Positions 17,095-26,078 are shown, counted from the stretch's first letter. The stretch is 64,000 nt of DNA from an uncultured Opitutaceae bacterium (GCA_937958045.1 CALFXL010000005.1:1-64000), one strand, 5' to 3'. Notes: generated by a model from the sequence alone, not told the origin. Program-made: numbers and translations.

Positions 17095-17196
17095 GCTCGC
17101 ATCATGACCGCATTCGGCCGCTTTTCCAACGCCACTCGCAAAACAGCCCTGCAAACTGTTTCGTAAAACAGCCGCCACGATTTCCAATGAAATCGC

Positions 17197-18627
17197 TCAG
17201 GCCAGCAGAGCGTCCTGCATCGCACGGAATTTCAGCTCCGTCTCCGCAAACTCCTTCTCTGGCGAAGAACCGGCGACGATGCCGGCGCCGGCGTACAGCC
17301 GCGCGCGTTTTCCATCGATCAAAGCTGAGCGCAGACCGACAAAAAATTCGCCATTGCCGCGCGCATCGATCCAGCCGATCGCACCAGCGTACAAGCCGCG
17401 GCTAAACGTCTCCAAATTCCGGATACGCGGGATTGCTGCTTCACGCGGTTTTCCGCCGACGGCCGGAGTCGGATGCAACCGCGCCAACGCATCGAGCAAG
17501 CGCACGCCTTCCGGCAAAACAGCGCCGACTTCCGTGTGCAAATGCTGGACGTTCGCCAGACGCCGCAGCGCCGGTGTGGACGCCGCTTCGAGCGTCAGGC
17601 CGAGCGGTTCGAGTCGGCGGCGAATCGACTGCAGCACCATCTCGTGTTCACGACGGTCCTTCTCGCTGCGCAAAAGCGCGGAGCCGAGCGCGGCATCTTC
17701 ACTCGCGGTCGCGCCGCGACGAATCGAGCCGGCCAACGCTTCCGTGAGAAGTCGGCCATCCGCCACTCGCAACAAACGCTCCGGACTCGCGCCGATGAAA
17801 CTCTGGCCGCGACCATTCGCGACGGAAAACGCATAACAATCGGCGAAGCGTTCGCGCAGTCCGTTCAACACGCGCAGCGGATGCAGCGATTCGTCCGCCA
17901 GCAGATCTTTCGCACGCGCGAGCACGATTTTTTCGAAGTCGCCGGCTTCAATGTGAGCAACCGCGCGACGCACCGCTTCACCATAAGCGTTGGCGCCGCC
18001 CACTTCGTTCACCGTGGCCGGTTGCGGACGAGTTGCCTCGGTGAACTCCGGCTCCGAATAATCGAATGCGCCGAACTTTTGATGCGCGCGCCACAAACGT
18101 TCGACCAACGGCTCGAGCGCACTGTCGGGAGCGATCAACAGATTAGCCACCGCCGTCGTGCAGCCACCCGCGCGAGCGACTTGCCAACGCGGCACAAAAA
18201 CCGAAGCCGCTTCAAACGGCTCACCTGCTTCGACGTCATCGTAGAACGCAAAACTCGTGAAGAAATGGGGTCCCGCAAAAGCCGCGCGTTGATCGCCCAC
18301 CGCAAGCGCGTAAGCAAGCGTATCGTCGATAAAACGCTGACACGCCGCAAAGCGATCGGCGCCGCTGCTGGTGAAACTGAGCACCGCTTCAGCCCCCGCG
18401 AGCGCAAAACCTTCGGCGGGACGCTCGACATAAAAATGTTTCTCGCCCGCCTCGAAAATCGATTCGAGCACCGCAAGCGGATCGAGCGCGGGCACTTCGA
18501 GCGAGATGCTGACAAGCCGCGCACGTCCGGCCTTCGCCGCCGCTTGCTGACACTGTGCGAGAAACGCCTGCAGCGCTTCGCGCGACGAGTTTTCAGCAGG
18601 ATTAAGCGGCAGGATGGTCATGCTCAT
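17197..18627 (-). CDS. menF: Isochorismate synthase
   Basis: Converts chorismate to isochorismate, the first committed step to menaquinone or to catechol siderophores. The C-terminal chorismate-binding domain has the signatures EKIVLARAKDL, FSVANGRGQSFIGASPERLL, EALAGSIRRGA, EHEMVLQSIRRRL, LHTEVGAVL and HPTPAVGGKPREAA; the last block is diagnostic for isochorismate synthase. Length 476 is normal for MenF. No menD or ent genes are adjacent, so menaquinone is the more likely use but this is inference. It is followed on the same strand by the flavin monooxygenase. Confidence 0.9.
   Translation of the reverse strand: MSMTILPLNPAENSSREALQAFLAQCQQAAAKAGRARLVSISLEVPALDPLAVLESIFEAGEKHFYVERPAEGFALAGAEAVLSFTSSGADRFAACQRFIDDTLAYALAVGDQRAAFAGPHFFTSFAFYDDVEAGEPFEAASVFVPRWQVARAGGCTTAVANLLIAPDSALEPLVERLWRAHQKFGAFDYSEPEFTEATRPQPATVNEVGGANAYGEAVRRAVAHIEAGDFEKIVLARAKDLLADESLHPLRVLNGLRERFADCYAFSVANGRGQSFIGASPERLLRVADGRLLTEALAGSIRRGATASEDAALGSALLRSEKDRREHEMVLQSIRRRLEPLGLTLEAASTPALRRLANVQHLHTEVGAVLPEGVRLLDALARLHPTPAVGGKPREAAIPRIRNLETFSRGLYAGAIGWIDARGNGEFFVGLRSALIDGKRARLYAGAGIVAGSSPEKEFAETELKFRAMQDALLA
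17408..17426. repeat. GTATCC-N7-GGATAC dispersed palindrome, copy 3
   Basis: GTCTCC-AAATTCC-GGATAC, 11 of 12 arm positions match, inside menF. Confidence 0.6.
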
Positions 18628-18733
18628 TTCACCACGGAGGCGCAGAGGACACGGGGACTTTCTCGAGAGAATCTAGACGATCTCCAGCGGACTCCGAGTT
18701 CTCAGTGCCCCTGTATCTTAATAAAAAACGCGC

Positions 18734-20272
18734 TCACTTTTTCTCCGCCGCCTGCTTTTCCGGGCGCGGGAAGAGGATCGCGGTCTCGGCGACTTTCTTG
18801 CCGGTGAGACGCGCGCCCCACACGAGCTCTTCGCGCCAATTGGCACCGGGTTCGTGGCCGAGCACGCCGTTGATCTTTTTCGACGTGGTGGGCATGACGG
18901 CGGGTAGCAGCGCGTTGGCGAGGCGGAGCGCTTCGGCCATCGTCGCAAGCGCCGTGCGCAGCAACGCCTGGTCTTTTTCCTCGGTCGATTTGCCGAGCTT
19001 CCACGGCGCGCGTTTTTCGATGTACGCGTTCGTCGCGGTGACGAAACCCAGCGTGCGTTCGAGGCCGATGTGGAATTGGAAACCTTCGTAGAGCGCGATG
19101 ACTTCGTCGCGGGTTTTATCCCAGAGTCGTTGCAGCTCGAGCTCCACGTCGTCGCCCGTTTCGCCCGCGGGAATGACGCCGCCGGCGAAGCGATTGGTCA
19201 TGTTGAGCGTGCGGTTGACGAGATTGCCGAGATTGTTGGCGAGCTCGGCGTTGTAGCGCGCGAGAAACTGTTGCAGCGAAAAATCGCTGTCCTGGCCCAC
19301 GCTCATTTCGCGAATGAGGAAATAGCGCAGCGCATCGACGCCGTATTGATCGGCGAACGCCATCGGCTCGATGAAGTTGCCCGTGCTCTTCGACATCTTG
19401 GAGCCGTTGATCGACCACCAACCGTGCGCGAGCAGCGACTTCGGCGGCTCGATACCGGCGGCCTTGAGCATGATCGGCCAATAGACCGCATGCGGCGGCA
19501 CGAGGATGTCCTTGCCGATCACGTGGAAGTCGGCGGGCCACACGCCCGGTTTGTCCACGACCGCGGAGTAATAATTCACGAGCGCGTCGAACCACACGTA
19601 GGTCACGAAGTTTTCGTCGAACGGCAGCGGAATGCCCCACTCCAAGCGCTCGCGCGGACGCGAGATGCAGAGATCGTTGAGCGGCTCGGAGAGAAACTCG
19701 AGAACCTGCTTCTGGCGATAGCGCGGGAAGATAAAGTTCTCATTGCGCTTCACGAAATCGACGAGCCAGTCCTGATACTTCGCCAGCGTGAAGAAATAAT
19801 TGCTCTCCGTGATCTCGGTGACTTCGCCAAAAATCTCCGGCCACGAGCCGTCGGGATTTCGGTCCTTTTCCTGAAGAAACTGCTCCTGGCGCGTGGAATA
19901 AAAGCCCTTGTACTCGGCCTTGTAGATCTCGCCCTTGTCGAAGAGCTGCTGAAGCAGATCGCGCACGACCTTCTTGTGACGCTGCTCGGTGGTGCGGATG
20001 AAATCGTCGTTCGAGATATCGAGCTTCGCACACATCGCGCGAAACTCCGCGGAAATCTCATCGCAAAACTGCTGCGGCGGCACACCCTTTGCCCGCGCGC
20101 TTTGTTGCACCTTCTGGCCGTGCTCATCCACGCCGGTGAGAAAATATACGTTGTCTCCCATCAGCCGCCGAAAACGGGCAATGACGTCCGTCAGCACCTT
20201 TTCGTAGGCATGCCCCAAGTGCGGCGAACCGTTCACATAGTCGATCGCGGTCGTGATGTAGAAGTTTTTCAT
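18734..20272 (-). CDS. metG: Methionyl-tRNA synthetase
   Basis: Class Ia synthetase charging tRNA-Met. HIGH motif as HLGH at 18-21, connective-peptide domain, and KMSKSTGNF near residue 300; anticodon-binding helices follow. The zinc-knuckle region, where many enzymes read YC..C, here reads YSTRQEQFLQEK and has no cysteine, so this is a zinc-less type as known from mycobacteria. The 512-residue length shows no C-terminal tRNA-binding (EMAP/Trbp111) domain. It is transcribed away from the downstream histidine kinase gene. No Shine-Dalgarno sequence is visible. Confidence 0.96.
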   Translation of the reverse strand: MKNFYITTAIDYVNGSPHLGHAYEKVLTDVIARFRRLMGDNVYFLTGVDEHGQKVQQSARAKGVPPQQFCDEISAEFRAMCAKLDISNDDFIRTTEQRHKKVVRDLLQQLFDKGEIYKAEYKGFYSTRQEQFLQEKDRNPDGSWPEIFGEVTEITESNYFFTLAKYQDWLVDFVKRNENFIFPRYRQKQVLEFLSEPLNDLCISRPRERLEWGIPLPFDENFVTYVWFDALVNYYSAVVDKPGVWPADFHVIGKDILVPPHAVYWPIMLKAAGIEPPKSLLAHGWWSINGSKMSKSTGNFIEPMAFADQYGVDALRYFLIREMSVGQDSDFSLQQFLARYNAELANNLGNLVNRTLNMTNRFAGGVIPAGETGDDVELELQRLWDKTRDEVIALYEGFQFHIGLERTLGFVTATNAYIEKRAPWKLGKSTEEKDQALLRTALATMAEALRLANALLPAVMPTTSKKINGVLGHEPGANWREELVWGARLTGKKVAETAILFPRPEKQAAEKK

Positions 20273-20415
20273 GGACAGAACGGCCTAACAAAGCGAGCGG
20301 CTGGAAAAAGTCGAAATGTTATGAAAACCGTTTTCCGCGAGGGCGATGCTTGCGGGCGGCGACGTCTCTCAGCTACACCCGACCCCGGCGTTTGTGTTTC
20401 CCGCGCCGCTTTCCC

Positions 20416-21684
20416 ATGAATCGTTTCGCCCGTCTCGTCGCTTTCGCCCTGGTGCTTTTGCTCCTGTTTTTGGGCGCGATGGCGATGACCCAAAGCTGGC
20501 TCCGGAGCCAGACCGAAGAGGTCCGTCGCGAAACCATCGCGCTCAAAGAAGCGCAGTTCGACAAAGCACTCGCGCTCATTCGCAACTCTCCCGAAGGCTG
20601 GAACGACGATACGCCGCGCGTCCTCGGCCAATTGCTCGGCGCGCAAATTCTGTCGGGAGAAACCGCAGACAAGAAGACTTCGCGGATCGCGCGGATCGGA
20701 CATTGGGAATTTACCCGCACGCTGTCCGCGGGCGCAGACGGCGAAGCGCAAACGATCACCGTTCGTTTCCCGCCAACAGCCGTCGAACATCTCGCCGCGC
20801 TTCATCGCCAATGCGCGGTTATGCTGTTGATCCTCGCGCTCGGTCTCGCCCTGGCATGGATCGGCGCGGTCATTCTTTCTCTCCGCAATCGCTCGATGCC
20901 GGCCACGGATTCCGAACTGCGCGCCGTGGATGCAGAGATGAAGAGTTTGACCGAGCTCGCCAAGGTATCCGTGCAACAAAACTCCGCACTCGAACGCGAA
21001 CGTCTCGAACGTCAGCGCGCCGAGGAAGACGCGCACTTTCAGCAGATGCTTCTTAATCGTGCGTTGGAGGAAAAAATCCGCCTCGGCCACGATCTGCACG
21101 ACGGCATCATTCAATCGCTCTACGCCGCCGGTCTCACCGTCGAAGCCGCGCGAAATCTCATTCCGACCAATGCCGACGAAGCCGCACGTCAGCTCGACGC
21201 CGGCCTGCAGACGATCAACACCACCATCCGCGAAGTACGCAGCTACATCTCGGGCCTCGCACCAGAAAACCTGCAGCGGCAAAACTTCGCCGAAGCGATT
21301 CGCTCGCTCACGCAAACGCTCGATGCCGGACGCGGCGTCGAGTTCGATCTGCGCATCGACGACGAGGCCGCACGCGCGCTCACCGCGGATCAAATCACGC
21401 ATTTAATCCAGATCTCGCGTGAGGCCGTCAGCAATGCGCTGCGTCACGGTCACGCGAGCCACATCACTATCCGGCTGCATCGCAGCGCCAACGAGCTCGC
21501 GTTGCTCGTCCAGGACAACGGCGGCGGATTCTCGCCGCCGTCCGCAACCGGCGGTGGTCATGGTCTCGCCAACATGCGCGCGCGCGCCGAACGCCTGGGC
21601 GGAAAGCTTCAGTTTTCCAGTTCGCCAGGCGCCGGCACCAAGCTCATCCTCACTCTCGCCACGGATAACTCTTCAGCCGCATGA
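20416..21684 (+). CDS. NarL-family sensor histidine kinase (HisKA_3)
   Basis: Membrane sensor: transmembrane segments at about 6-24 and 134-156 flank a periplasmic domain of about 110 residues of unknown ligand. A short coiled coil (about 175-215) leads to a HisKA_3 dimerisation domain with HDLHDGIIQSLYAAGL, where H228 is the expected phosphorylation site. The HATPase domain has ISREAVSNALRHG (N box), DNGGGF and GHGLANMRARAERLGG (G boxes). ATG 20416 gives the first transmembrane helix at the N-terminus. It overlaps the response regulator gene by 4 bp, so they are translationally coupled partners. Confidence 0.93.
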   Translation: MNRFARLVAFALVLLLLFLGAMAMTQSWLRSQTEEVRRETIALKEAQFDKALALIRNSPEGWNDDTPRVLGQLLGAQILSGETADKKTSRIARIGHWEFTRTLSAGADGEAQTITVRFPPTAVEHLAALHRQCAVMLLILALGLALAWIGAVILSLRNRSMPATDSELRAVDAEMKSLTELAKVSVQQNSALERERLERQRAEEDAHFQQMLLNRALEEKIRLGHDLHDGIIQSLYAAGLTVEAARNLIPTNADEAARQLDAGLQTINTTIREVRSYISGLAPENLQRQNFAEAIRSLTQTLDAGRGVEFDLRIDDEAARALTADQITHLIQISREAVSNALRHGHASHITIRLHRSANELALLVQDNGGGFSPPSATGGGHGLANMRARAERLGGKLQFSSSPGAGTKLILTLATDNSSAA

Positions 21685-22343
21685 GCGCTTCACGAGCTCC
21701 GCAACTCCGCCTCCTTCTCATCGACGACAGCGAACTCGTCCGTATGGGACTTCGCGCGTTGCTCGCCGCCGAACGCAACATCCAGATCGTCGGCGAAGCG
21801 GGCGATGTCGCCTCGGGTGTCGCCGCTGCCAAAAAACTCACGCCCGATGTTGTGTTGATGGATATCCGCCTGCCCGACGGCACCGGTTTCACCGCGTGTC
21901 GCAGCATCCTCGCAGACCTGCCCGACACCAAGGTGCTTTTTCTCACTTCGGTCGTGGACGATCATCTCGTGGACGAAGCGATTCGCTCCGGCGGCCACGG
22001 TTATCTTCTCAAAGAAATCAACGGCCGCGGCCTTGTGCAGGCCGTGCTCGATGTTGCCGCGGGCAAATCCATTCTCGATCCCGCCGTAACCGCGCGCGTG
22101 ATGCGCCTGCTTAAAACCGGCGGTGCCAATGACGCGCTCGCTTCCTTGTCGCCGCAGGAGCGCCGCGTGCTCGCGCTCATCGCCGAAGGCAAAACCAACA
22201 AAGAAGTCGGAGCCGAAATGAATCTCAGCGAGAAAACCGTGAAAAACTATCTCGCTAACATCTTCGACAAACTCGACGTCAATCGTCGCTCGCAAGCGAC
22301 CGCCATCTACGTCCAGCACACGAAGTCCGATCGTGTAGTGTAA
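21681..22343 (+). CDS. NarL/FixJ-type response regulator
   Basis: A receiver domain (about 8-125) with acidic pair D15-D16, phospho-acceptor D61 in VVLMDIRLPDG and lysine in GYLLKEI, then a LuxR/GerE helix-turn-helix (about 150-205: LSPQERRVLALIAEGKTNKEV, LSEKTVKNYL). The 220 residues are typical. It starts within the last codons of the kinase gene (ATGA overlap), so it is its partner and probably a transcriptional activator. Targets are unknown; a GTATCC palindrome lies 400 bp downstream, but a link is speculative. Confidence 0.94.
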   Translation: MSASRAPQLRLLLIDDSELVRMGLRALLAAERNIQIVGEAGDVASGVAAAKKLTPDVVLMDIRLPDGTGFTACRSILADLPDTKVLFLTSVVDDHLVDEAIRSGGHGYLLKEINGRGLVQAVLDVAAGKSILDPAVTARVMRLLKTGGANDALASLSPQERRVLALIAEGKTNKEVGAEMNLSEKTVKNYLANIFDKLDVNRRSQATAIYVQHTKSDRVV

Positions 22344-22348
22344 AACAA

Positions 22349-22384
22349 CTACGCCGGGAACGCACATGACGTTTCCCGGCGTAG
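22349..22384. terminator. Bidirectional terminator between convergent regulator and cupin genes
   Basis: Perfect 12-bp arms CTACGCCGGGAA (22349-22360) and TTCCCGGCGTAG (22373-22384), loop 12 nt. No clear T-run on either side, but position and stem strength favour termination. Confidence 0.7.
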
Positions 22385-22406
22385 CTCGAGTCGCAGGGCA
22401 AAGACT

Positions 22407-22748
22407 TCAATTCAAGTACACGATATTGCCCTTCGGACGCGACGGCGCCGGCACGCTCAAGATAAAAACCTTGGCGGGCGATTCTCCGTGATTTCGCACC
22501 ACGAGAGGACGGTCCGGAGCCACATGCAGCGCTTGGTCAGCCTTCAAAATGAAGTTGGCCGTGCCGATGGCGGCGGTGACATTGCCATGAGCGACGAAGA
22601 CCACGCGAGCGAGCGCGGAGGTTTGCTCCTCGGTCGAGCTTCCGGGCCCGAGCAAGGTCAACGCACCGCTGAGCTCACCCTCGGTGAGGATATTCTTCGA
22701 CATGCACCATGTCGTGGGTTCGATGGGAACCGTTTCTAATGTATTCAT
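22407..22748 (-). CDS. Small cupin-domain protein
   Basis: A 113-residue single-domain protein with cupin-like beta pattern (ARVVFVAHGNVTAAIG, LHVAPDRPLVVRNHGESPAKVFILSV). Only part of the usual metal-binding histidine set is present, so metal binding is uncertain. Cytosolic. It is the last gene of a probable aldo/keto reductase-rnk-cupin operon; the gap to rnk is 27 bp and contains the GTATCC palindrome, which overlaps the cupin start codon. Function unknown, possibly a small-molecule sensor or stabilising protein. Confidence 0.7.
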   Translation of the reverse strand: MNTLETVPIEPTTWCMSKNILTEGELSGALTLLGPGSSTEEQTSALARVVFVAHGNVTAAIGTANFILKADQALHVAPDRPLVVRNHGESPAKVFILSVPAPSRPKGNIVYLN

Positions 22749-22759
22749 GATTTGGATAC
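22741..22759. repeat. GTATCC-N7-GGATAC dispersed palindrome, copy 4
   Basis: GTATTC-ATGATTT-GGATAC, 11 of 12 arm positions match. It covers the cupin start codon (22746-22748) and its ribosome-binding region, so a protein bound here could block expression. Confidence 0.65.
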
Positions 22760-22775
22760 GGATAAGTTGAACTGG

Positions 22776-23180
22776 CTATAACTGCGGGACGGCCACCGGC
22801 ACCGGCGGCACGACTTTGTTGATGCGGAGACGACGCACGCCGCCTGGCATCTCCCACTCAAATTCGTCGCCCTCGGAGAAACCGAGGATTGCCGTGCCGA
22901 GCGGCGCGAGCAGCGACAAACGGCCTTGGGCGGCGTTGGCCTGCTCGGGCAACGTCAGCGTGAAGCGATCGACTTCGCCGGAATCGAGATCGAGGACCTC
23001 GGCGGTCGAGTTGATGCCGACGATGTGCGGCGGCAACTCGGGGAGCACGAGCGCGCGCTCAAGTTCTTCACGAAGACGGGCGATGATTTTTGCCGCCTTC
23101 GGATCGCCCCGAAGCGAGTTGAGAAGGAGCGTGATGCGAGTGTGGTCGGCTTGAGAGATACTGATGGGTTTGAGGTTCAT
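22776..23180 (-). CDS. rnk: Rnk-like nucleoside diphosphate kinase regulator (GreA/B C-terminal fold)
   Basis: A 134-residue protein with an N-terminal short coiled coil (LRGDPKAAKIIARLREELERAL) and a C-terminal GreA/GreB-like FKBP fold (VDRFTLTLPEQANAAQGRLSLLAPLGTAILGFSEGDEFEWEMPGG). Rnk binds RNA polymerase near the secondary channel but lacks the acidic tip that stimulates cleavage. ATG 23180 gives the family start MNLKPISISQ; the longer frame runs into the upstream gene. It begins 2 bp before the stop of the reductase gene, so the two are co-transcribed. Confidence 0.88.
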   Translation of the reverse strand: MNLKPISISQADHTRITLLLNSLRGDPKAAKIIARLREELERALVLPELPPHIVGINSTAEVLDLDSGEVDRFTLTLPEQANAAQGRLSLLAPLGTAILGFSEGDEFEWEMPGGVRRLRINKVVPPVPVAVPQL

Positions 23181-23181
23181 G

Positions 23182-24180
23182 CTATGCGAGGTTGAGGGTT
23201 GATGTGGGGGCGACAGACAACTCTGCGCTGCTGCCATATACCGCTGAAAAATCCTGAGTCGTGAGGCCGGTGCTCGCTGCGTCGAGCAGCGGTTGAAGAT
23301 GCTCCACGGTACTGACGCCGATCACCGGCGCGGTCACCGTCGAGTCGGTCAAAACCCACGCGAGCGCGGTTTGAGCCAGCGTTAGATTTCGGGACTCTGC
23401 GATGTCCGCGAGTGCTGCCCGGAGAACCGCGACGTCTGCACCCGCGTATTGTCCGCGGAGGCGACGCGTGCGCTGCAGGGACAACGCACTACGTTTATCA
23501 TCGCCCACGAGCAATCCGCCCGCGAGCGGTGAGCGCGCGAGAAAACCGAGCCGATAGTCGCGACAAAGATGCAGTTGATCGCGCTGGCTCCGCGTATTCG
23601 CGAGCAACGAATAGTCCGCCTGCAGCACTTCAAAGCGCTCCGTGTTTCGCTGCACGGAGCGATGGATAGACTCCATCAAACGCCACGCTGGAAAACCCGA
23701 TGCGCCGAGATAACGCACCATGCCAGCACGCTTCAGACGACTGAGCACAAAGAGAATGTCGTCGATCAGCGGCAGCGTTTCGCTCCATTCGATCAACAAC
23801 AGATCGAGATGATCGGTGCGCAGTCGGCGCAGAGACGCTTCGCAGCTTTGTCGAATGTACGACTCAAGGGTGCTCGCGCCGTGCGGTCGCGCGTTTTGGA
23901 CGACGATGCGCGTCGCGAGAAAGAGCTCTTCGCGCGGGATACCGCGATCCTGCCACCAGCGACCGACATAGTCTTCGCTGGCGCCAGCGGCGATCGGCAG
24001 CGCGCCTTCCGCATGGGACACGGCCGAACTTTGGATGAAATTTCCGCCGGCGGCGCGATAAGCGTCGAGCAGCGCCCACGCTTGGTTTTCTCCGACGCTC
24101 CAACCGAAATTGAGCGTTCCGAAACAGATTTCCGAGACGCTCAAGCCCGTACGTCCGAGTTGACGACGTTTCATCGGCAC
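23182..24180 (-). CDS. Aldo/keto reductase-fold protein lacking the catalytic tetrad
   Basis: A 332-residue protein that follows the aldo/keto reductase (Tas/YajO-like) pattern along its length: LGRTGLSVSEICFGTLNFGW, GGNF.., a long alpha/beta barrel, RYLGASGFPAWRLMES, GFLARSPLAGGLL and GVSTVEHL. Yet each of the four catalytic positions is changed: Asp to Q50, Tyr to S55, Lys to R91 (ATR instead of ATK) and His to E131 (IEW instead of VHW). NADPH-binding blocks toward the C-terminus remain recognisable (PVIGVSTVEHL). It probably cannot reduce carbonyls and may bind nucleotide or act as a regulator. First gene of the operon with rnk and the cupin. Confidence 0.82.
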   Translation of the reverse strand: MPMKRRQLGRTGLSVSEICFGTLNFGWSVGENQAWALLDAYRAAGGNFIQSSAVSHAEGALPIAAGASEDYVGRWWQDRGIPREELFLATRIVVQNARPHGASTLESYIRQSCEASLRRLRTDHLDLLLIEWSETLPLIDDILFVLSRLKRAGMVRYLGASGFPAWRLMESIHRSVQRNTERFEVLQADYSLLANTRSQRDQLHLCRDYRLGFLARSPLAGGLLVGDDKRSALSLQRTRRLRGQYAGADVAVLRAALADIAESRNLTLAQTALAWVLTDSTVTAPVIGVSTVEHLQPLLDAASTGLTTQDFSAVYGSSAELSVAPTSTLNLA

Positions 24181-24690
24181 ACCTCCCCTCCACCGCGATT
24201 ACGCGATTTTGTCAGCACCGCCGTGCAGTGAACCTCGCCTACGTAAGGCGCGATAAGTGTGAATGAACGAAAAAAAAGTAATACTGCAAAAATCATGGCA
24301 GGCAGGAATGCGTGGGATGATCCCGAAAGGCCGCGGCCGAGGATCTGTTTAGTGTTTAAGAAAAACGCGCGTGCGGGTGTGCCGAAGGCGCGTGCCAATG
24401 CAGGGCTGATCAGGGATCGACTTGATCAAATGCCCTCGCTCACCTCCCGGTGCTCGCGTTTTCGTCTGCGAGCGGCCGGCTATCTATGTGCGCGGATATG
24501 CTCGTCAGCTCGCGGCACCGGGGAAACCCGGTTGGACCACGTGATCCATGTTCAAAACATGGCATCGGGGGTGTTGATCGCAGAGCATCATGACGACGTT
24601 ACCCAAGTCCTGAGTGCGGACTATGTCAAGTCCACCACCCTGCACTTGGACATAACTGCGCTTTCCACGCGCAGTCTTCGGTTAAATCCA
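24181..24690. other. 510-bp intergenic region with inverted repeats, no convincing gene
   Basis: Separates thrC (3' end) from the aldo/keto reductase gene (5' end), both on the minus strand. Open frames on either strand here have no family resemblance and poor codon use. Visible structure: ACCGGG-GAAA-CCCGGT at 24517-24532 (6-bp stem, GNRA loop) and CCATGTT-CAA-AACATGG at 24546-24562. It should hold the reductase operon promoter and the thrC end. No tRNA or known riboswitch could be fitted. Confidence 0.6.
24546..24562. promoter_or_regulatory. Perfect 7-bp palindrome, candidate operator
   Basis: CCATGTT and AACATGG around CAA; the length and symmetry suit a dimeric repressor. A 5-bp stem with a 7-base TTCAAAA loop can also be drawn, resembling a tRNA T-arm, but no tRNA is present. 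Confidence 0.4.
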
Positions 24691-26052
24691 TCAGAGCACG
24701 CCGTGCTCGTGGATGAATGCCTTGATCGCGGCCGGATCCGCAGCGATCGCATGCTTCACGAGCGGACGCGCTTTCAACATCTCTAGGCTCGGGTGCGTGG
24801 GCTCGATGCCGATCGCAGAAACGATGGTTTCGGGAAACTTCGCCGGGCTCGCCGTCGACAGTACGATGCTCGGGCGATCCGTCGCGAGATCCTTGAAACC
24901 GCACGCCGTGTGCGGATCGACGATGTATCCATACTTTTGATACACCGAACGAATGATGCCCGGAATCTCGGCATCCGTGCAGCGCGATGCGGTAAAAGTA
25001 TCGCGATCGAAGTTCTCAAACGCGTAACGGCCGGTTTCGCGGAAGGTTTTCATCACTTCGCGAACGCGCGCGGAATCGCGCCCGACGCTGAAGTAGAGGA
25101 AACGTTCGAAGTTCGACGCGACCTGGATATCCATCGACGGCGCCAGGCTGGCGCGGACATCGGAGACCGCATACTCGCCCGTCGTGAAGAGACGGTGAAG
25201 AATGTCGTTCTGATTGGTGGCGACGCGGAAACCGCGGATCGGCACACCCATTTTTTGAAGCATCCAGCCGGCGAGCACGTTGCCGAAGTTGCCGGTCGGA
25301 ACTACAAACTCGGTTTCTTCTCGCTGGCCCGCGGGCAGTCGCAGCCACGCGCTCAGATAATACACGCATTGCGCGAGCACGCGGGCGAGATTGATGGAGT
25401 TGACCGCCGACAAGCGATGGCGCGTGCGAAACTCTTGATCGCCGAAAACTTCCTTCAACGCGGTTTGCGCGTCATCGAAAGTGCCGTTGATCGCGAGCGC
25501 GAAGACATTGGCCGCGCCCGTGCAGGCCATTTGTCGCTCCTGCAGCGGCGATGTGCGGCCTTCGGGATAAAGAATAAAAATCGCGGTGCCCGGTTTGCCG
25601 AGCAGACCGTGAATCGCGGCCGATCCGGTGTCGCCCGAGGTGGCGCCGAGCACATTGATGGTTTCGCCGCGGACTCGACATTGGTGCTCGTAGAGATTGC
25701 CGAGGAGCTGGAGGGCAAAGTCTTTGAACGCGAGCGTCGGCCCGTGGAAAAGCTCGAGCACGTGCAAGCGATCGTCGAGTCGCTTGAGCGGTGCGATCTC
25801 CGGATGCGAAAACGTGGTGTACGATTTCGCGATCAACTCACGCAAGGTATCCTGCGGGATGTCCGTCGCGAAAGTTTTTAGAAATTCAAAACAGAGCTCC
25901 GCGTAGCTGAGTTTTTCGAAGCGCGCCAAATCCTTCGAGAAGTCCGGAAGCGTTTCAGGCAGGAACAGTCCTCCATCCGGCGCGAGTCCGGTGGCGACCG
26001 CATCGCTGAAACCGAGTGCCGGCGTCTGTCCGCGAGTGGAGATGAAGCGCAT
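24691..26052 (-). CDS. thrC: Threonine synthase
   Basis: PLP enzyme converting O-phosphohomoserine to threonine, the last step of the pathway. Fold type II beta-family with the PLP lysine K110 in HGPTLAFKDFA, and the phosphate-binding glycine loop in GATSGDTGSAA. The N-terminal RFISTRGQTPALGFSDAVATGLAPDGGLF is typical for the 450-residue class found in many Gram-negatives. It is the last gene of the hom-lysC-thrC cluster, and a large structured RNA lies directly before its start. Confidence 0.96.
   Translation of the reverse strand: MRFISTRGQTPALGFSDAVATGLAPDGGLFLPETLPDFSKDLARFEKLSYAELCFEFLKTFATDIPQDTLRELIAKSYTTFSHPEIAPLKRLDDRLHVLELFHGPTLAFKDFALQLLGNLYEHQCRVRGETINVLGATSGDTGSAAIHGLLGKPGTAIFILYPEGRTSPLQERQMACTGAANVFALAINGTFDDAQTALKEVFGDQEFRTRHRLSAVNSINLARVLAQCVYYLSAWLRLPAGQREETEFVVPTGNFGNVLAGWMLQKMGVPIRGFRVATNQNDILHRLFTTGEYAVSDVRASLAPSMDIQVASNFERFLYFSVGRDSARVREVMKTFRETGRYAFENFDRDTFTASRCTDAEIPGIIRSVYQKYGYIVDPHTACGFKDLATDRPSIVLSTASPAKFPETIVSAIGIEPTHPSLEMLKARPLVKHAIAADPAAIKAFIHEHGVL
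24925..24943. repeat. GTATCC-N7-GGATAC dispersed palindrome, copy 5
   Basis: GTATCC-ATACTTT-TGATAC, 11 of 12 arm positions match, extended by T and A on the outside. Inside thrC. Confidence 0.6.
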
Positions 26053-26078
26053 GGGTAAAGTAGCGGGAAGCGAAGCGT

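Noticed and set aside
24544..24564. 5-bp stem with a TTCAAAA loop resembling a tRNA T-arm
   Set aside because: No acceptor, D or anticodon arm could be fitted on either strand; a simple palindrome is enough.
24259..24786. Plus-strand open frame in the gap before the reductase operon
   Set aside because: It runs into thrC, has no recognisable domain and poor codon use.
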